A model generated the notes under the pieces. That model saw only the letters and a program-made list of their open reading frames with translations, was not told where the DNA came from and searched no databases. From NCBI GenBank assembly GCA_039586815.1, contig JBDHJR010000010.1, positions 17,559 to 81,558 on the forward strand: a DNA stretch of 64,000 bases, given 5' to 3'. Source of the DNA: WVYX01 sp039586815 (GTDB taxonomy: Bacteria; Gemmatimonadota; Gemmatimonadetes; Gemmatimonadales; GWC2-71-9). The stretch's first letter is position 1. Each line of letters begins with the position of its first letter. Positions 60,347 to 64,000 of this stretch are shown piece by piece. The position numbers were made by a program, and so were the translations under genes.

Positions 60347-62554
60347 TTACCGTGCGCGGAACTCGCGCACTAGGCGCTCCAGCTCGCGCGTCGACATGGT
60401 CTCGAGCCCGCCGTCCGCAATGCGGATGCTCACTCGCTCGCCGGCGATCAGCACCTGCTGGAACTCGCTCAGATACGGCTCGAGCTCGGGCGCCAGCTGC
60501 AGCAGCGCGAAGTACGCCTCGCCGTACGGCGCGATCTCCACGGTGCGCAGCGAATCGGCGTGCTGCATGTCGGTCCAGACCCCGTCGCGCTCATCGAACA
60601 GGCGGCCGGCGACGTGACGGGTTTGGCCCATGTGGCCGCGTGCGAAGAACGCGTCCTCCATCTCGTCCAGATCCACCGCCGACTTGGCCTCCCGCTTCAT
60701 GCGGGCCTGCTCGGCGGCTACCACTGAGCCTGCGCCGGACTGTGCGGCGGGCGTAGCCGGGGCGTTGAGCACCTGACCGCGTCCGCGCGCGTCGCGCCTT
60801 ACCGCGACTTCCTCCGGTTCCTGCACCAGGTACGACGTGTACTCGCTCAGCAGGCCGTAGCGCAGCGCGGTGCGGCGGATCTCCTCCACCAGCTCCTCGT
60901 TGGCCCCGTTCAGGCGCACCTGCTGCGTGAGAAAGCCGATCTTGCGGGACGCCCACAGCCGGGGAATGAACTCGTTCCCCCGGGCGTGATCCGGAAACGT
61001 CGCGTCCGTCGAGTACCGCTCCGCCCGCCGGTTGCGCCGCCCAGTCACGGAGATGGCACCGGAGCGGTCGCGGTCGGAAGAGCGATAGCGCCCGAACACC
61101 ACCAGCTCTTCACCGGCGAACAGGTCCGGCAGCGTCTCGGGGTAGATCTCCTCCAGCTCCACTGGCGCGTCGCCCAACGCGAGGTCGGTCAGCACGGGGT
61201 GCTGGATCTTGGTGGCCAGCACGCTCAGGGCCTGCTCCACGTCCTCGCCGGGCTGCACGTACTGGGTGGCTCCCCGCCCGGCCGCCGACAGACGGTCGAG
61301 CAGGTAGGTGTTCACGTCGTATCCGACACCGAAGGCGAACACTCGCGCACGACCACGACGCTGCTCGGCCTGCGCCGCAATCCGCTCTGGGTTCTGCTCG
61401 CCCACCGAGGGCAATCCGTCGGTCAGGAACACCACGATGGGCAGGCGTGCCTCAGGACTGTCCAGTCGGAACGCCTCATCCAGCGCGCCGGCGATGTTGG
61501 TGCCACCGTCGGCGTCGAGCCGGTCGATCCAGGCGTGCGCATCGCGCAGCTCGCGGCTCGTTGGCGCGGACCACCCGGAGGCGTATGCCGTGACCCGATT
61601 GCTGAAGGACAGCAGCCGGAAGCGGTCATCGCCATCCAGGGTGCCCAGCAGTTGCCGCAGCGCAGCCCTGGCCTGCTCGATCTTGCTGCCCGACATGGAA
61701 CCCGACACGTCGAGCACCACGGTAAGGTCGCGGGGCAGGGTGGTGCCGTCGGCCCGACCGGGCGACAAGGTCAACATGAAGTAGCCGTCCTCGCCCGAAG
61801 GCTTGTGGGTGACGAGAGTGATCCCCACCAGGCCGCGCGCCATGGGGAGGAACACCACGAAGTCGCCGTGCAGCTCGTTCTCGGGCCGCACGCTCAGCCG
61901 CCCGTGCTCACGGGTCACGTCCAGCGCGTGCGTGGGGGAGAAAGGATCCCCGTAAGCCGCCCCGCTGTCGGCCACCAGCGTGAAGGTGAGCGGAGCGTCT
62001 TCGGGACGACGCTGCGTCACGGCGGTCTGCTCCGTGGTGAGCCTCCGGCCGAAGCGGCCGCCGGCCGCGTAGCGGAACTGCAATGCGTCGCCCGCGCGCT
62101 CCATGATCTGGGTGTAGCGCAGGGTGATCTTGCGCGTCTCTCCGGAGTTGATGGGAAAGACCCGCGCCCGCACGAGGCCGTGTCCGGCCAGCTCTATCAG
62201 TGCCGGGTCGCGCTTGCGTCGAACGATCTCCTCGTAGATCGCGCGGGCCTGATCGGCGTTCATGGTCTCGCCCCTGAGCTCCAGGTCGCCCTGGAACAGG
62301 GAGAAGTTGCTGAACACCGCTTCGCCCGGGAGCGGATAGAGGTAGTCACCCTCCCCCAGGCCGCCGCCGTCGTTGCGGAACCACTCCTCGACCTCGACCA
62401 GGGCGATTCTACCTGTGACCTGCACCGATACGGCGGTGCGGACCTTCACCACGCCGAACCCCGGATCGGTGCCGGGGCGCGGCTCGATCCACCCCTGGGC
62501 CAACAGGGGAGAGGCCAGCAAACTCGCCGCTATGGCAGCCATTAGCGTCTTCAT
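60347..62554 (-). CDS. Secreted VIT and von Willebrand factor A domain protein
   Basis: A 735-residue exported protein. A Sec signal (about residues 1-20) is followed by a VIT domain (about 30-150, with EEWFRNDGGG and YLYPLP), then a VWA domain whose MIDAS motif DVSGSMSGS starts at residue 282; ADGGTN and FLTDGLPSVG supply the remaining metal loops. The C-terminal ~200 residues are uncharacterised, with a long charged region. Such proteins are often envelope- or surface-located and bind partners through the metal site. The ATG at 62554 is used; 471 further open codons upstream run through the divergent gene and are rejected. Confidence 0.9.
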   Translation of the reverse strand: MKTLMAAIAASLLASPLLAQGWIEPRPGTDPGFGVVKVRTAVSVQVTGRIALVEVEEWFRNDGGGLGEGDYLYPLPGEAVFSNFSLFQGDLELRGETMNADQARAIYEEIVRRKRDPALIELAGHGLVRARVFPINSGETRKITLRYTQIMERAGDALQFRYAAGGRFGRRLTTEQTAVTQRRPEDAPLTFTLVADSGAAYGDPFSPTHALDVTREHGRLSVRPENELHGDFVVFLPMARGLVGITLVTHKPSGEDGYFMLTLSPGRADGTTLPRDLTVVLDVSGSMSGSKIEQARAALRQLLGTLDGDDRFRLLSFSNRVTAYASGWSAPTSRELRDAHAWIDRLDADGGTNIAGALDEAFRLDSPEARLPIVVFLTDGLPSVGEQNPERIAAQAEQRRGRARVFAFGVGYDVNTYLLDRLSAAGRGATQYVQPGEDVEQALSVLATKIQHPVLTDLALGDAPVELEEIYPETLPDLFAGEELVVFGRYRSSDRDRSGAISVTGRRNRRAERYSTDATFPDHARGNEFIPRLWASRKIGFLTQQVRLNGANEELVEEIRRTALRYGLLSEYTSYLVQEPEEVAVRRDARGRGQVLNAPATPAAQSGAGSVVAAEQARMKREAKSAVDLDEMEDAFFARGHMGQTRHVAGRLFDERDGVWTDMQHADSLRTVEIAPYGEAYFALLQLAPELEPYLSEFQQVLIAGERVSIRIADGGLETMSTRELERLVREFRAR

Positions 62555-62622
62555 CTTCGCCTCGCTGTTGCGTCTACCCAGGGTGACGACCGAGCCCCCG
62601 GGATTTGCACATCGGGGGTGGG

Positions 62623-62651
62623 TTGCCGTTGGGCCGGGGCCTGTCGATACT
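62623..62651 (+). promoter_or_regulatory. Candidate promoter for the last gene
   Basis: TTGCCG (62623-62628) and GATACT (62646-62651) are separated by 17 bases, about 69 bases before the ATG at 62720 in the divergent gap. No transcription data support it. Confidence 0.35.
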
Positions 62652-62719
62652 TGGCGGTTGCGTGATGCCACTGGTCGAAAACGGAACTCGGGACGGGGGT
62701 GCCGGGTTTGGAAGGTGCG

Positions 62720-64000
62720 ATGCACGAAAAGAACCTGAGCTATCGATTGATCGGCTTGCTGCTGGCGGGCACCGCCCTGCTGGCCCTGCCCGCAGCCGCG
62801 CAGGTGACGCCGGACCAACGGGCGGCCGAGCAAGGCTGGGCGGTGCGTTCCAGCCCCGCAGTGGATCTGTGGTTCCACGGCCTCGCTGTGGTGGGCTTCG
62901 GCGTCGACGAGCTGTTCCAGCTGTACCACCCGGAGTACGTGGAGCAGGTTCGCAGGGCCAAGGAGGAGGCGGGGGTCTACCCCACGCCGCTCGACAGCCT
63001 CGCGGCGGAGCTGCTGGAGGAGATGGAGAAGGAGCCGGAGTTCGGAGCGCTGCACTTCGCGCCCCTGCATTTCCCCGACGCCACCCGCGACGAGATGTAC
63101 CGCGCCCTCATGGCCGTGGCGCAGCGTGAGCTGCAACAGGACGATGTATATGCTGCGAGCACTCGAACCGGCATTCGCTGGGCGTCCGGGGTGTTTCGGG
63201 ACGGGGGGCACCGCGACGTGTTGGAGCAGTTTATCGAGCTGCTGGCGCAGGAGTGGGAGATCTTCTTCGAGGATTATTGGGAGCGGGTGATCGCGGCCGA
63301 TTCTGCCCGCTACCGGGAGATTCAGGAGGCGTGGAGCGGGACCGTCGAGCCGGCGCTCGCGCCGCTGCTGGAGCCGCGGCGGCTCGACGCGGGGACGATC
63401 CTGGTGTCGCCGGCCCTGGGACCCGAGGGGCGGCTGGAGACAGGCAGCGCGTTCCGCCGGCTGGACAACGTGGTGGCCGTGTGGGCACCGCCGGGCGGCG
63501 GCCCCGATGCCACCGTGTTCGGGACCGTGCGGGAGCTGTGCTTCGCCGTCGTTCCGCGGGCGGTGCGGGCGTCCGGCGCGGAGGAGATGCCTCCCGAGCT
63601 CGCCAGCCGCGCGGCGGTCCGCTGCGGCGCGCTGGTGCTGGACGCCTATGAGCCCGGCCTCGTAGCCGGATACGAGAGGACCCAGATCGCCGCCGCGGTC
63701 GCATTGCAGGGCCTGGAACCGGACGTGTCGTTCGGCGAGGCCTTTCCGCTGAACGACGCCGTCGTGCGGGCGCTGGAGGACGAGATCGGTGGGAGGCCCG
63801 CGGCGGCGCAGCGGGCCGAGCCTCCGGTAGCTCAGGCCGTGCCGTTGCGGCCCGGTGTGCAGCCTGGGGTGCAGCCCGGCGCCCCGCCCGCGGCGGCACC
63901 CCGCGCCCGTAGTGGGCCCGGCCGCTGGGTGGTGCGCGAGCGTCCCCAGGTAGACCTCTGGTTTCACGTCCTGGCCGTTATAGCTGCCGACCAGCCGGGG
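62720..64000 (+). CDS. Partial secreted protein of unknown function with a repeated motif
   Basis: An open frame of 427 codons that runs off the right edge of the window. A Sec signal (SYRLIG, then a hydrophobic core ending AAAQ; about residues 1-27) leads to a mixed alpha/beta region I cannot assign. The motif VDLWFHGLAVVG (from residue 48) returns as VDLWFHVLAVIA from residue 411, after a Pro/Ala/Gln-rich linker (about 360-400), which suggests two similar modules with the second cut off. The ATG has ggaagg 8 bases before it. It is divergent from the VIT/VWA gene. Confidence 0.78.
   Translation, partial: MHEKNLSYRLIGLLLAGTALLALPAAAQVTPDQRAAEQGWAVRSSPAVDLWFHGLAVVGFGVDELFQLYHPEYVEQVRRAKEEAGVYPTPLDSLAAELLEEMEKEPEFGALHFAPLHFPDATRDEMYRALMAVAQRELQQDDVYAASTRTGIRWASGVFRDGGHRDVLEQFIELLAQEWEIFFEDYWERVIAADSARYREIQEAWSGTVEPALAPLLEPRRLDAGTILVSPALGPEGRLETGSAFRRLDNVVAVWAPPGGGPDATVFGTVRELCFAVVPRAVRASGAEEMPPELASRAAVRCGALVLDAYEPGLVAGYERTQIAAAVALQGLEPDVSFGEAFPLNDAVVRALEDEIGGRPAAAQRAEPPVAQAVPLRPGVQPGVQPGAPPAAAPRARSGPGRWVVRERPQVDLWFHVLAVIAADQPG

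Noticed and set aside
62555..63967. 471-codon upstream extension of the VIT/VWA gene
   Set aside because: The extension is Arg/Gly-rich and lies opposite the last plus-strand gene; the Sec signal at 62554 marks the true start.

Overview
The window is 64 kb of GC-rich, very densely packed bacterial DNA. It carries about 49 protein genes and no rRNA, tRNA, CRISPR array or transposase that I could see. The gene content suggests a free-living, aerobic or microaerophilic, Gram-negative-type bacterium, most likely of the Gemmatimonadota; this is inferred from style and not proven. The supporting features are a complete alternative complex III operon, many secreted S9, PIG-L and amidohydrolase enzymes with Sec signals, several eukaryotic-type Ser/Thr kinases, an RND efflux system with a TolC channel (so an outer membrane is present), and frequent GTG or TTG starts with GGAGG ribosome sites. 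Genes overlap constantly: same-strand neighbours share ATGA or GTGA junctions, four convergent pairs overlap at their 3' ends, and one divergent pair shares bases of its start codons.

Layout. 0-3.4 kb: a cystathionine gamma-synthase-family PLP enzyme, and an acyl-CoA dehydrogenase on the other strand. 3.6-13.7 kb: a secreted S9 peptidase, then a tightly overlapping run of a degenerate phosphoribosyltransferase homologue, a secreted PIG-L deacetylase, an iron-type ABC importer (binding lipoprotein, ATPase, fused permease) and an MFS transporter. 13.7-17.7 kb (minus strand): a secreted amidohydrolase, a membrane-anchored alpha/beta hydrolase, and an integral membrane protein with a helix-hairpin-helix-like tail. 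17.8-21.5 kb: a two-gene ABC exporter, an alpha/beta hydrolase and a zinc-ribbon Ser/Thr kinase. 21.5-28.5 kb: a TetR regulator with a promoter and a 29-bp operator palindrome, followed by TolC, adaptor and RND pump genes. 28.5-32.8 kb (minus strand): a pseudokinase-kinase tandem protein, a glycosyltransferase, a methyltransferase and a nitrilase-family hydrolase.

32.8-39.2 kb: a quinone-oxidoreductase-like MDR protein, a transmembrane FHA-FHA/coiled-coil/trypsin-like protease, a GH38 alpha-mannosidase and a small membrane protein. 39.2-49.8 kb: two oligopeptide-type ABC permeases (minus strand), back to back with a seven-gene operon in which every gene overlaps the next. Its genes are an extracytoplasmic binding lipoprotein, a sugar GHMP kinase, a heparinase II/III-like polysaccharide lyase, a TrmJ-like RNA methyltransferase, a class III aminotransferase, a TIM-barrel amidohydrolase, and a second amidohydrolase that has lost its metal ligands. 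49.9-57.2 kb: actABCDEF, alternative complex III. 57.3-58.7 kb: an AhpD-like protein and XdhC. 58.7-62.6 kb (minus strand): a VIT/VWA secreted protein, an ECF sigma factor and its anti-sigma factor. 62.7 kb to the end: a secreted protein of unknown function that runs off the window and contains a repeated motif.

The strongest candidates for undescribed biology are the fully overlapping 41.0-49.8 kb operon, with its catalytic and metal-less amidohydrolase pair and its ABC importer lacking ATPases, and the 31-36 kb phospho-signalling neighbourhood, where a pseudokinase-kinase protein sits beside a membrane-spanning FHA-protease.
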